Made by a program: the position numbers and the translations under genes. Below are positions 1-10,590 of a DNA stretch of 64,000 nt, piece after piece. The notes below the pieces were generated by a model. The model saw only the letters and a program-made list of their open reading frames with translations. It was not told the DNA's origin and did not search any database. Source of the stretch: Deroplatys truncata. Its lineage: Eukaryota > Arthropoda > Insecta > Mantodea > Mantidae. Every line of letters starts with the position of its first letter. Position 1 is the first letter of the stretch. The stretch spans positions 100,721,795-100,785,794 of the forward strand of contig CM060977.1 of the NCBI GenBank assembly GCA_030765065.1, given 5' to 3'.

Positions 1-222
1 GCTTTATTTGGATTCAAGGCACCCCAAAACATGTATGTCGGGTAAAATATTCCTATCGAATTTTTGGGTGGAATGCAGTACTTCCAATACATAGCAGAGA
101 AAGTAAAACTGATTTATTTGGATTAAGAACACCTTAAAACATGCATTTTCGGCGAAATTGTGGTATCGAGTTTTTCGGTGGAATGCAATACTTTCGCTAC
201 TTACTATACGTAGCTTAGAAAC
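1..222 (+). repeat. Fam-1, two 3'-end fragments in tandem
   Basis: Two successive ~110-bp copies of the Fam-1 3' terminus. Each carries the block AAAACATG, then TTTTTGGGTGGAATGCA or a close variant, then a terminal GTAGAGAAAGT-like motif (near 97-107 and 210-220). Tandem 3' ends suggest a truncated copy abutting another. No coding potential is evident. Confidence 0.8.
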
Positions 223-225
223 TAA

Positions 226-857
226 AAATCTGATGCGATACATTAAACATGACCTTCTTTACCCTGTATCGTATGTTTGTAGGTATACAAGCTATTCTTG
301 CTAAAGTTTATTTTTTTATCTACTACATTTTTATTAAAAAACCTTTTGCAGAAATAGCTGCATTAAACATTTCTTTAGAAAACAATGGTAATAGTGATGC
401 TGAAATGCTTAAGAACTGGATGCTATATACTGTCTCTAAAATTCCATACTGTTGCCATGCAATCTTCAGAAACAAGTGACGATGGGACTTATAAAGAAAG
501 ACAAAGTATTGAACAAATCGAACCATTAATAATGGATATGTTGGAAATGGCTGGTGCTACAAAAAAGTTATTTGAAATTAATTGCTTTACGTTTACCGGC
601 TATACAAGGTTCTACCAAATTTCTTCCGAATGAACAGGATTTCACAGGCTATTTCTAGAAAATTCAAGATATACATTTATTTGTCATGTAAATACTTTTA
701 GTATACCTTATTTTATTCAAAATTGTTAGAGCCATTTTTTAGAAAATCAAACATTTTCCATATAAAGGGCAGTTTGAAGTAGGGGGATTTGGAAGGTACT
801 GAACTAAATACCAAGTTTAGGTTCAGTAATTTTTGTTTTTAAATTCCGGTGTTCACA

Positions 858-914
<57 letters not shown>

Positions 915-1047
915 GGACCTTTTTCTAAAAATTCTTCTTTTGGATCCAGATGGCCGCAAAACATGTACATCCGTTGAAATCTCGATATAGAATTTTTGAG
1001 TGGAATGCAATATTTCCCCTACTTACTATACGTAGTAGAGAAAGTAA
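226..1047 (+). repeat. Fam-1, near full-length copy
   Basis: Complete module order: CTGATGYGATACATT start, CTTTCTYTACC inverted-repeat motif, TCTATCTACT block, AAGAACTGGA block, TTCCGAATGAA block, near-palindrome TAAATACCAAGTTTA, CA microsatellite, AAAACATGTA block, TTTTTGAGTGGAATGCA block, and a terminal GTAGTAGAGAAAGTAA. I know of no transposon class with this structure. Short open frames inside are not conserved enough between copies to call a gene. Confidence 0.85.
859..910. repeat. (AC)26 microsatellite inside Fam-1
   Basis: An uninterrupted AC dinucleotide tract of about 52 bp, at the same place in Fam-1 where other copies have 4 to 20 AC units. It follows the GTTCACAGAC motif. Confidence 0.97.
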
Positions 1048-1433
1048 TTATTTAGGGAGTATTTGGCAATAAAGCACATGGTTACTTCTAATACACAACT
1101 ATCGTATTACTCAACTATTAGAGTTAAGATATTTAGGTTGCTATTGTTTTACTATTATTCTTATTTTCAGGCGTGAACCGTTGTTTAAATCCGAAGAAGG
1201 CTTCTCCTTACAACTCTGTATTATTCTCGGCTACTTTAATTGGATTTTCTTGTTCATTGTGTGCCATCTTCTTCTAGAATCTAATTAGTGAGCACAAACG
1301 CCTTTTGTGGTGTTCTCCGCATTGTTTTACAGTTCCTGTTTTCTGTTCCGGCGCATTAGAGCTTGGAGGATCTATTTACGTATTTATGTCTAAATTGGAA
1401 ATGGTTATACAGAAGGAAATATTGATGAAAAAA
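1048..1433. other. Unassigned AT-rich spacer
   Basis: No recognisable gene, repeat shared elsewhere in the window, or RNA signature. It includes a less AT-rich patch near 1290-1375 without an open frame of note. Confidence 0.5.
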
Positions 1434-1526
1434 TAATCTATTTGTTACATCCACGTAATCTTCTTTACCTACTATCGTTAATTTTAATTGAACTCTTTTT
1501 ACGAAAGCTTATTTTTCTATCTACTT

Positions 1527-2255
1527 TGAGGCAGTATTTTAACACTTAAATGATTTCAGTCCAATTATATAATATAAAAAATAACAGCCCGCCTTAAAGT
1601 AATGTGTATAATATAATATATAAAAAGTATGTAACAGTCATTGTATTATGTTTATATAATTGTGTACATCTATAATAATGTTATGTGAATGTATTACGTA
1701 ATTTAATAATGTAGGAGCTGTGAGAATATAGGTCAAAAGTTGCGAACAATGAGGTAACAATGAGGTGACCTTGAGGCAGTAACGAATATGAAAATTTAAT
1801 AATACTACTAGTAATTCTTGAAAAATAATGTAATTTTTTAAAACAGTTTATAAATAGCCAATCAACAACTAATAAAGCTGAAAGTTAAATAAAAGTATTA
1901 TATTGGAGTAAAATTAGTCAACCAGACGTGAAATAAAAAAAATGTACAAATTTAAGTGCTAAACGGCAGTCGCTACACGGCAACATTCCTGAGCAGTTTA
2001 ATACGAATTCAGTATAAGTCATATAAAATTCATTACGGCGAGTATATTATAAAGCTTACGTGTTAAAAAGTGCAAGTAATTAATAAATAATCCCACAGCT
2101 CTCTATATCAGTGAAGTGCTATTTAATCGTGCGAAGGATTAATAAAAGGAGTGAAGTAAAACTTATAATATGTGTAAACCTACATTGTTTAGCCGCATCA
2201 CCCCCTGATAAGAGATACATGTTTCTACAAATTAATACTGACGTAGCCGAGGCAA

Positions 2256-2290
<35 letters not shown>

Positions 2291-2435
2291 ATATTTAAAG
2301 AAAACACAAAAATACAAAGTTGATTCCTAAAAGTTGGGGCGAAGGCCACCGGAAACTTTGTATCGCACGTCGTTGCAACTACATCAATTTTGGCTCCCCA
2401 CACGTAGAACTATAATACAACTCCTCCTAAAACTA
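1527..2435 (+). mobile_element. Solo LTR, family LTR-A, copy 1
   Basis: A 909-bp repeat beginning TGAGGCAGT, with ACTT directly repeated at 1523-1526 and 2436-2439, a typical 4-bp LTR target-site duplication. It matches 32086-33099 (same strand) and 28984-29929 (opposite strand). It contains AATAAA signals near 2085 and 2137 and a short CA/TA microsatellite at 2256-2290. No internal retroelement genes flank it, so it is a recombined solo LTR. The 3' terminal CA seen in the other copies is altered here. The parent superfamily cannot be told without the internal region. Confidence 0.8.
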
Positions 2436-2852
2436 ACTTCATGTTAATCGAGATAAACTTTGGCAAACAAATTCATTATATATTTCCTTGTAGGTACGGG
2501 ATGGCTATAGGATATTGAATCGATAGTCAAATGTTTAAAATCCGGGTCGCTATACGCTGGTCTAGAAATTCTCTACTCTTTCCACGGTATTGCGAGAAAT
2601 AAAATTCCTTCCGAATGAAGAGAAATCCACAAGCTATACCGAGAAAATGCAAGATATTCTGTGAATTTGTCATTTAAACATCTTAAAGATTGTTGTTTTT
2701 CAAAATCGTTAGACATTTTGAGAAAGTATAAAATCCTGGAAAATATTCCATGTAAAGAGTACTTTTGGATGGGCCATTTTCCTAAACTTCGTGTCGCATA
2801 CGAGGAGGATTCTGAACTTAAATCTCATGCTCTTGAGTTATTCTGCACATTA

Positions 2853-2855
<3 letters not shown>

Positions 2856-2891
<36 letters not shown>
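2856..2891. repeat. (AC)18 microsatellite inside Fam-1
   Basis: A second expanded AC tract at the homologous Fam-1 position, following a shortened version of the upstream block. Confidence 0.95.
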
Positions 2892-2893
<2 letters not shown>

Positions 2894-3029
2894 ATATTTT
2901 TCTAAACACGATTTTCTGGGATTTAAGTACCTTTGTAGTGATATCTCGGTATTGAATTTTTGGGTGGTATGCAATACCTCCTCTACCTACGATGCACGTT
3001 ATAGAGAAAAAGAAACACACAGAAGCAAA

Positions 3030-3085
3030 CTCTTTTGTATGAAAAGAATGGGGATGAGTAACAAATGTCATGTGAATACAACACA
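3030..3085 (-). repeat. Fam-1 isolated 5' end, reverse orientation
   Basis: Carries the reverse complement of the Fam-1 start (ATGTGAATACAACACATCAGA), a few bases after the 3' end of the forward copy. Such orphan 5' ends recur near 27443, 33110 and 63500. Confidence 0.6.
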
Positions 3086-3089
3086 TCAG

Positions 3090-4324
3090 AATCTTTTAAG
3101 GCAGCTGTAAGCTTCCAATGTCTTAAAAGGGTTGAAGGACCCTCAAGTCGTTGTTTATTCGGAGTAATATTATAAAGCACGGCTATTGTAATATAAAAAT
3201 CCTCGTATCTTCAATCGAGGAGCGTAGGCATTTAAAATTAAAATCCAGTGCGCTCTAAAAGCAAGCGTCATGATACATTTGTAGGAATAGGCACGATATT
3301 TTTAGTACGCGAATGTCCCTAGCCGGTCTGATCACACTCTTATGCAAATCGTTCGATGTACTGCAGGCTGAAGAAGAGAAGAAAAACTTGGGTATGAACT
3401 AAATACTTAAGTCGTCAATAAAGTTTGTGGGGATGTGCCATAGAATAGAAATTCCTGCGTCGGCCGCAGAGAGGGGGGTTGGGTTGGGGGAAGGGAAGTG
3501 AGTGGTTTACGGGCCAAGCTTCCTGCCTGACTCCAGGAATCTTCAACTTGTGAGAAATGCCAGGCATCTTGACACCTGCTTCGTCCTTAATACTTCTCCG
3601 TTAAGTTTCTGAACCAGGTCGTGCGTTAACAAATCCATGACTTGGAGGAGAGGATTTTCGTCCTCACCCTCAACGCGGTGAGGCAAAATTCTCAACTGTG
3701 ATTAAGCACATGTATTTGAAACATCTGGTGCAGCAGTCAGCTAATCATATGATAAATGGAGAACTGTTGAACCCTATAAGGGAAATGTTTCCAGCTCAGC
3801 AAAGGCATAAACTAAGCCTTCTCCGATAGCGCGTGAAAACCTTCACATTGGAATTAATGAGCTTTTGATTCTAGGCCGAGGAACATTAGGACCGTACATG
3901 TAATGAACATAGTGGTTAGGAGATAATATAATGTATATGTGTTTTGCTCTGTAAATGTTTTAATTATAAAAAACTAAATTTAGTGACGCCGCTAAGGCAA
4001 CACGGACACAGTGAAAGAAGCAAGAACGGTATGGCTGACAACATTTGTCAGATGACTTGGAAACTCCTTGAGCTGGGGGTGCGAGATTCCAGTAGTTTTC
4101 CGAGATGCTTGCTGACGTGAGCCAACAACGGTAGCTGAAGCAAATTTAAAATGTATGAATGAACGGATGAGATTTAATTTATCTAAAATAGCTTGTGTTC
4201 TATAAAAGGCAGTGAGAGAAATGAACACGGGGGATTATGAATATTAACATTTTCCTTGCTTCGTGCTCAGTCCTCTGATTATAAGGGGAGAAGGGTTAAG
4301 GGGTTGAGGAATGGCGATGTCAAC
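3090..4324. other. Unassigned region with G-rich tract
   Basis: No gene or shared repeat recognised. Base composition is more balanced than the surroundings at 3430-3700. An open frame on the minus strand at 3992-4228 (78 codons) has no motif I recognise and looks incidental. Confidence 0.5.
3473..3495 (+). other. Potential G-quadruplex
   Basis: Four runs of at least three G separated by 2-base loops (G6 TT G3 TT G5 AA G3). This is a textbook intramolecular G-quadruplex pattern, and is unusual in such AT-rich DNA. Confidence 0.7.
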
Positions 4325-6865
4325 TGACAATAATTATTAAAGCCAAGTGTCAAGAAATACTAAAGCCAAGTGTCAAGAATTACTAAAGCCAAGTGTCAAG
4401 AATTATTTAGGCCAAGTGTCATTAATTACTAAAGCCAAGTGTCGTTACTTAAAGCTGTGTCATTAATTATTAAAGCCAAGAGCCATTAATTATTAAAGCC
4501 AAGTATAAAAATTACTAAAGCCAAGTGTCATTAATTATTACAGACAAGTGTCAAAAATTACTAAAGCCAAGTGTCAATAATTATTAAACCAAATTGTCAT
4601 TAATTGTTAAAGTTAAATTTCATTAATTATTCAAGCCAAGTGTCATAATAAAAACCAAGAGTCAATAATTATTAAAGGTAAGTATAAAAAATTACTAAAA
4701 CCCAGTGTCAATAATTACTAAAGCAGAGGTCATTAATGATTAAGACAAGTGTAAATAATTATTAAAGCCAAGTGTTAATAATTAATAAGCCCAAGAGTCA
4801 ATAGTCATTAAAGCCGTGTCATTAATTATCAAAGCTAAGTGTCAAAATTATTAAAGCCAAGTATAAAAAATTACTAAAGCAAGTGTCATTAATTATTAAA
4901 GCCCAGTGTCAAAAATTACTAAACCCAAGTGTCAATAATTATTAAAGCAAAGAGTCATTAATTGTTAAAGTTAAATGTCATTAATTATTAAAGCCAAGTT
5001 TCAAAAATTACTAAAACCCAGTGTTATTAATTATTAAAGCCAGGTGTTAATAATCACTAAAGCAAAGGTCATTAATGGTTAAAGACAAGTGTTAATAATT
5101 ATTAAACTCAGTGTTAATAATTACTAAGGTCAAGAGTCAATAATCATTGAAGCCGTGTCATTGATTATTAAAGCCAAGTATAAAAAGTTACTAAAACAAG
5201 TGCCATTAATTATTAAAGCCAAGTGTCAAAAATTACTAAATCCAAGTGTCATTAATTGTTAAAGTTAAATTTCGTTAATTATTAAAGCCAAGTGTCACTA
5301 ATTAAAGCCAAGTGTTATTAATACTAAAGCCAAGTGTCAAAAATTACTAAAACGCAGTGTCATTTATTACTAAAGCCAAGTGTCAATAATCACTAAAGCA
5401 AATGTCAAACTATTAAAGACAAGTGTCAATAATTACTACAGCCAATGTCAATAATTACTACAGCCAAATGTCAATAATTACAAAAGCCAAGTGTCAATAA
5501 TTACAAAAGCCAAGTGTCAATAATTACTAAAGCCAAGTGTCAATAATTACTAAACCCAAGTGTCAATAATTCCTAAAGCCAAGTGTCAATAATTACAAAA
5601 GCCAAGTGTCATTAATAATTAAAGCCAAGTGTCAATAACTACTAAAGCCAAGTGTCAATAGTTACTAAAGCCAAGTTTCAATAATAATTAAAGCCAAGTG
5701 TCATTAATAATTAAAGCCAAGTGTCAATAATTACTAAAGCCAAGTGTCAATAGTTACTAAAGCCAAGTGTCAATAGTAATTAAAGCCAAGTGTCAATAAT
5801 TACTAAAGCCAAATGACAATAACTACTAAAGCCAAGTGTCAACAATTATTAAAGCCAATTGCCATTCATTATGAAGGGCACATGTCATTAATTATTACAG
5901 CCAAATGTCAATAATTATTAAAGCCAAGTGTCAATAACAACTAAAGACAAGTGTCATTAACTACTAAAGCCAAGTGTCAATAATTATTGAAGCCAACTGT
6001 GAATAATTACTGAAGCCAAGTGTCAATAATTATTAAAACCAAGTGTCAATAATTATTAAAGCCAAGCGTCATTAATTATTAAAGCCAAGTGTGACTAATT
6101 ATTAAAGCCAAGTGTGATTAATTATTAAAGCCAAGTGTCAATAATTATTAAAGTCAAGTGTCAATAATTATTAAAGTCAAGTGTCAATAATTATTAAAGT
6201 CAAGTGTCATTAATTATTAAAGCCAAGTGTCATTAATTGTTATAGCCAGGTGGCAATAATTATTAAAGCCAAGTGTCAATACTTATTACAGCCAAATGCA
6301 ATTAATTATTAAAGCCAGGTGTCAATAATTATTAATGCCAATTTTTAATAACTACTAAAACCAAGTGTCAATAAAGTATATAATAATAAATAAATACCAG
6401 CCTGTAATCGCTCAGGTTGATATCCTCACCCAAAAATCAAAAATAAAGTAGGGATTAAACTACTTTAAAAAAAATGAAATTATTAAAGCCAAGCGTCAAT
6501 AAGCGTTAAAGCCAATTGTTAATAATTACTAAAGCCTAGTGTGAATAATTATTAAAGCCGAATTTCATTAATTATTAAAGCCAAGTGTCAATAATTATTA
6601 AATCCAAATGTAATTAGTTATTAAAGAAAGTGGAAATAATTATTGAAGCCAATTGTTAATAATTATTAAAGCCAAGTGTCATTAATTATTAAAGCTAAAT
6701 ATCAATAATTATTAAAGCCAAATGTAATTAATTATTAAATTCAAGTGTCATTAATTATTAAAGCCAAGTGTCAATAATTACTATAGGCTAGTGTCAATAA
6801 TTATCAAAGGCAAATCAGTAATTAATAAAGTCAAGTTTCAGTCAATTAAGGCAAGTGTTAACAAT
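4325..6865. repeat. 23-bp AT-rich minisatellite array
   Basis: About 2.5 kb of tandem units with consensus TTATTAAAGCCAAGTGTCA plus AATAA, period 22-24 bp, on the order of 105 units. Variation is structured. Distinctive variants (AAGCCGTGTC, AAGCRRAGGTC and ATTGTTAAAGTTAA) recur at 294-358 bp, mostly about 340 bp, in the left half. The middle (5460-5860) is more homogeneous. Units are interrupted at 6378-6480. There are no conserved spacers and no unique sequence between units, so this is a satellite, not a CRISPR. Confidence 0.95.
6378..6480. other. Non-satellite insertion in the minisatellite
   Basis: About 100 bp without the 23-bp motif, containing CAGCCTGTAATCGCTCAGG and an A-rich stretch at its right end. 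It may be a retroposed fragment, but no clear target duplication was seen. Confidence 0.6.
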
Positions 6866-7479
6866 CGGTGTCCATTTATCCACCTGCACAACCACACCTG
6901 CAACAAATGAGATGGAGTGAATAGACAGGGCAACGGAAACAACATCTTGGCAGCTAATAACCCACGAATACAATGGTATTGTTGAGGAAGCAAACCCAAC
7001 AACCCATCCGCTAGAACATCAAAACTACTTTTAATGATGACAATGGTTTTTAGGAAGTTGTGACATGTAATGATTTGTGTAATTAAGATTTTCCCTTATG
7101 TTTTTTGGTAAGAATAGGCAAACAAAGGAGCAAAGTCACTTTAACACTAAAACCTGAGGTAATGAATGAAGATGTTCATTACCAAATTTCAGTGTTTCAG
7201 TACTGGCGTGACTCAGCACAAGAATAAAGTCTTTGGGCAGAGTAACGTTACCTCTCTGATGAAGGCCAAGAACTTGTCCATCAGCTTCCTAGTATAACCC
7301 GGTGTTCAAACAGTTTTCGAGTCCGATAGGTCTGAAAATATGAAATATATAACATTTTCTCTCATATGTTACGATTATGAACAAATTGATATAACTGCAA
7401 CCGCTCCTAATAATCATAATAATAATGATTAATGACATTTTTTGTAGTTTAGCGTTTTGTAGCCGGTTAAATCATATTG
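6866..7479. other. Unassigned spacer
   Basis: AT-rich, with an imperfect AAT/ATT-rich patch near 7395-7435. No gene, repeat or RNA seen. Confidence 0.5.
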
Positions 7480-7668
7480 TGCGATGAATGAAATTGGTGA
7501 AATGATGCTCAAATGAGTCCAATGGCCATAGATCTTAAGTTACCCGACATTCATCTTTTCAACATAAGAGAAAACCTGGGAAAAAACTATCTGGGTATCA
7601 GAGATTCGAACTCAGGACCTCTTGAATGTGATACAGACATGCTACACTCACACCACAGAGGCGGGCAT
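7480..7668 (-). mobile_element. tRNA-derived SINE, reverse orientation
   Basis: Read on the minus strand, it starts with a tRNA-like head having a box-A-like GTGGTGTGAGTG and a good box B (GAGTTCGAATCTC), followed by a T-rich body and a conserved-looking tail at lower coordinates. It cannot fold as a full tRNA because the acceptor arms do not pair, so a SINE is preferred over a tRNA gene. Confidence 0.6.
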
Positions 7669-9364
7669 AATACATAACTTGTCTAACGAAAGAAAGATCG
7701 TCTGGTTTTTTTCTCTGTTTTTAGCACACCGTGTTAAATTAAATTGTAATGTGTAAATTAAACTGTAGTTGAGATTATGCATGGTTTGGAAAAACCGAGA
7801 AATGTTTCGTGCTTGTACATTACTTACTTCTGCTACAGTGACTGACTCTAACCGTATGCTACCACCTAGTGGCATTGATAGTATGGAAACAGAGTGTGAG
7901 AAAAAGTTCCGTCCGCTAGTGCACGTCTTCGAATCTTCTTTTGGTGAGCGGGCACGCCCTCCTCTCCTGGCGATCAGAGGCTACATCATCTCTCCATACA
8001 CAGCCTGCTGTTCAAGTGTGCACAACTCGTACGTATTTAGCCCTACAAGGTAATACGTCATACCAGTTGCACATGCGCAGATTCTCCTTAAAACGTTCAC
8101 AGGTCAAGATGTGCTACCGACCCTGTTGCCACGTTTCATGGAGTTTAGAAGAGTAGCGCGGTAGATTTTAAATTACCACATATACGTAACATTTAATAGC
8201 TTTCAAAGAAAAAACCAACCAATAAATATGCAACGTGTCAAACGTTAAGGTGTTCACATGCTCTTGTGCATGTAGCGAGGAAACGGTAGCTGAGCGTTAT
8301 TTGTAGCGGGAAATCGTAGGTCCTTGGGTTGATGCTGTCTGCTGCAGTGTTCTTCCTTGGCTGTGGATGCTCGTCGCCTGTTGCGTTTTCCATTCCTAAC
8401 TTTTCCCTATGTGTATCTAACTCTTGGTTCTCAGGGTTATCGTGGGTGAGGCAAATTAAAAATATACTTCATTTCCCTTACTAAGTGTAGCTTATTAACA
8501 ATTTAAATATTTATGGGCAGCTAGTTTTTCCCATTATTCCAATCCCACCACTTTAAATAGGTCAGGAGCCTAACTATCTGCACACGCACTCCCACCCATA
8601 GGCACACACGTGCTTCTGTCGCTAACAGCGTGGCACTTCATATCGACAAAATTCTAGAAGAGAAGAGAGAGAGTTCTGGGGCCTTGTTTGCCCTTATATA
8701 CCTGAGCCTAGTGACGCTTACCTCTGCGTTTAAAAATGTAACGACGTTTCTAATTGGTCCTCAGACCGCGTTACCTTAACATGTATGAGAATATGTTACT
8801 CCAAATTCGTGCGCTTACGCGTCACCCTGGTGCGTTGTGAAGCGGGTTCAATATCTTCGTCTCTTTCTTTTCTCTATTTGTCTCTTTGTATTTCTCCTGA
8901 CCGTTACCGGTTCCCTACTCGTTGGCTTGGTGAAAGGTGAGCTCTACTTAAATTTTGCTTTACCTGGAATTTGCTAGCTTGCCCTTTCTTACAATTTGCT
9001 GTGTACAAATATTGGATGTTGAACATTTTAAGATGTTTCTTTCTGAATTATATTACTGTACAATTATTATATATGGATGTTATATCCCCTTTCATGCAGC
9101 AACCGCACCTGCTTGCATATATACAAATATTTTCGCGAACATGATAATAGATGCAAAAATAACGTCGTGTGTAAGGAAAGTATTCTTGGCTAGTGAACAA
9201 TATTTACCACAGAGGGTGACTGCATAATACGATTTCAACAGTGAGTCTTCGGTTTCACAATGTTTACACAATACACAGTTTCTTCTCTAAATATGTACAC
9301 TGTGTGATAACGTTTTCAAGTCCAAATGTCTGGCCTTAATTACACAACCATGGTACAGTGCCTT
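7669..9364. other. Unassigned region, mixed composition
   Basis: No homology recognised. An open frame at 7769-8053 on the plus strand (94 codons) lies in more GC-balanced sequence but shows no domain, signal peptide or repeat. A second open frame at 8955-9227 (90 codons) is hydrophobic and equally unassigned. A CTCF-like motif lies at 7861-7874. An untranslated exon or an undetected old repeat cannot be excluded. Confidence 0.4.
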
Positions 9365-9375
9365 TCGTTTATATT

Positions 9376-10405
9376 GTGACCACCGCACGGCTGTTCGCGC
9401 GCTGGCCGCCGCAACTCTGACTCGCGCCGAAACAGTTATAATATCCCCGCAACTACCTCACGTTCTCCTAGCTGCAATTACAATTACAATGATAATAAAC
9501 ACATACCCTATCATAAGAGATATTGGAGATCTTGTTCTTCTCTATCCATACATTTCTGGTATTTTCTCAGGAAATGTTCTTTTACATTCGAGAGTTTAAT
9601 AGAAAATTGACTGAATTTCTCGCCTGATGCATTCCTTTAGTTCTTCCAATGAATGGGAATGTGTTCTCAGACTTTATATTTCATGTGATCATCAGAAAGG
9701 GTAAATTTCTGTAACTGGATTCTGCGACATGATAAAGTAATTCACCCACGCTTAATATTCTTCTCTGTTTTGTCACAAAATAACAATTATTGGAGCACGT
9801 TGAAACCCGAGTTTACACACCAGACTTGGCGTGCAGTAAATACTAATTGAATAAAAAAACCTATATCTTTTTAACAAACAATAAATTCAGAGAGATATAG
9901 AATTGTCATTCTCACACCTTTTTTTCGAACAGCTGACCGACGTTGAATGTCATTCTGGATTTTTCCAACAAGACTCTGCTCCCGCGCATACCGCTTATGA
10001 GTTGTTAAATTTCATTCAGGACTTAAGATACGACAATTAGTAATGAATTGGGGCCTCCAAGATCCCCTGATTTAACTATATGTGATATTTATCTATAGGG
10101 GAGCTTTAAATATAAAAATAAGGAGTGTGTAACCAACCCTTACAGAATGTAAGACCTAAAAGAAGCATTAGGCAAGAAATTAATTCAATTTCGGATATTG
10201 GACTCTCCAGTGTGAATGAAAATTTCCTGACAAAATGTTAAAAGTACGTGAATAGAGAAGGACAACATTTCAAACACTCTTATGATAAGGTATGTGCTTA
10301 TTATCATTGTAATTGTAACGGGAGGCGGTTGCGGTGATATTATAAATGATTTTGCGGAAGTACTAGCTGCGGCGGCTGGCACGCAAGTAGCTGTGTGGTA
10401 GCCAC
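9376..10405. mobile_element. Mariner-like element with long terminal inverted repeats, internally deleted
   Basis: The ends are inverted copies of each other over about 120 bp. GCTGGCCGCCGCA, ATAATATCCCCGCAAC and ACAATTACAATGATAATAA on the left match GCCAGCCGCCGCA, ATAATATCACCGCAAC and ACAATTACAATGATAATAA read inward from the right. Between them lie remnants of a transposase in plus orientation. At ~1.03 kb it is shorter than an autonomous element of this type (~1.3 kb), so it is a deletion derivative. A rearranged relative lies at 50068-50625. Confidence 0.8.
9740..10275 (+). pseudogene. Mariner/Tc1-type transposase remnant (C-terminal half)
   Basis: Pieces of a DDE/D transposase can be read in shifting frames. 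Near 9760-9800 is SQNNNYWST, equivalent to the block after the first catalytic Asp. Near 9945-9995 is FFQQDSAPAHTAYELL, matching the FQQDGA-HTA block with the second catalytic Asp kept. Near 10170-10250 a C-terminal block reads RQEINSI, VNENF and NREGQHF. Several in-frame stops lie between them, around 10038 and 10070-10090. The third catalytic block (usually PPRSPDLTP) is recognisable only as eroded sequence near 10050. It lies within the long inverted repeats at 9376-10405 and cannot encode active enzyme. The family call rests on these motifs alone. Confidence 0.7.
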
Positions 10406-10469
10406 AGTGTGAAGTAAACGCACTGTGTAGACGTAGCATAACACATAATGGGTATTCTTAAAGAAACCC

Positions 10470-10590
10470 ATTTTATGAAGGTGTTCTCTTAGTCTAGAGT
10501 GAGTAGGTAAAGAGGCCTATTATTAACCTTATTTGTGGCCTACTGAGATTTAAGACACCTTTAGTAAGAGAGAGATTTGGTCTTTTAACT
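10470..10590 (-). pseudogene. LINE 3'-region fragment
   Basis: About 120 bp similar to 44600-44740, sharing TTAAATCTCAGTA, AATAGGCCTCTTTAC and the following bases on the minus strand. That segment in the larger copy encodes the linker between the RNase H domain and the C-terminal Cys/His motif of a non-LTR retrotransposon. Too short and frameshifted to be functional. Confidence 0.55.

Larger units (their letters stand above)
1434..3009 (+). repeat. Fam-1 copy split by solo LTR-A
   Basis: The 5' end (1434-1526) stops inside the TCTATCTACTT block. The same block resumes at 2436 (ACTTCATGTTAATCGAG) and continues to a degenerate terminus near 3009. The gap is filled by LTR-A, flanked by ACTT on both sides. 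Removing it restores a Fam-1 sequence that matches other copies, so LTR-A inserted after Fam-1. Confidence 0.85.

Noticed and set aside
804-1010. 68-codon minus-strand frame with a long Cys-Val repeat
   Set aside because: It is the AC microsatellite of Fam-1 read in reverse; frame and length change between Fam-1 copies.
1527-2435. LTR-A as a MITE
   Set aside because: 4-bp duplications, TG...CA ends in two copies, AATAAA signals and about 1 kb length fit a solo LTR better; the terminal inverted similarity is only a few bases.
4325-6865. CRISPR array
   Set aside because: Units are contiguous 23-bp repeats without unique spacers, in a eukaryotic context.
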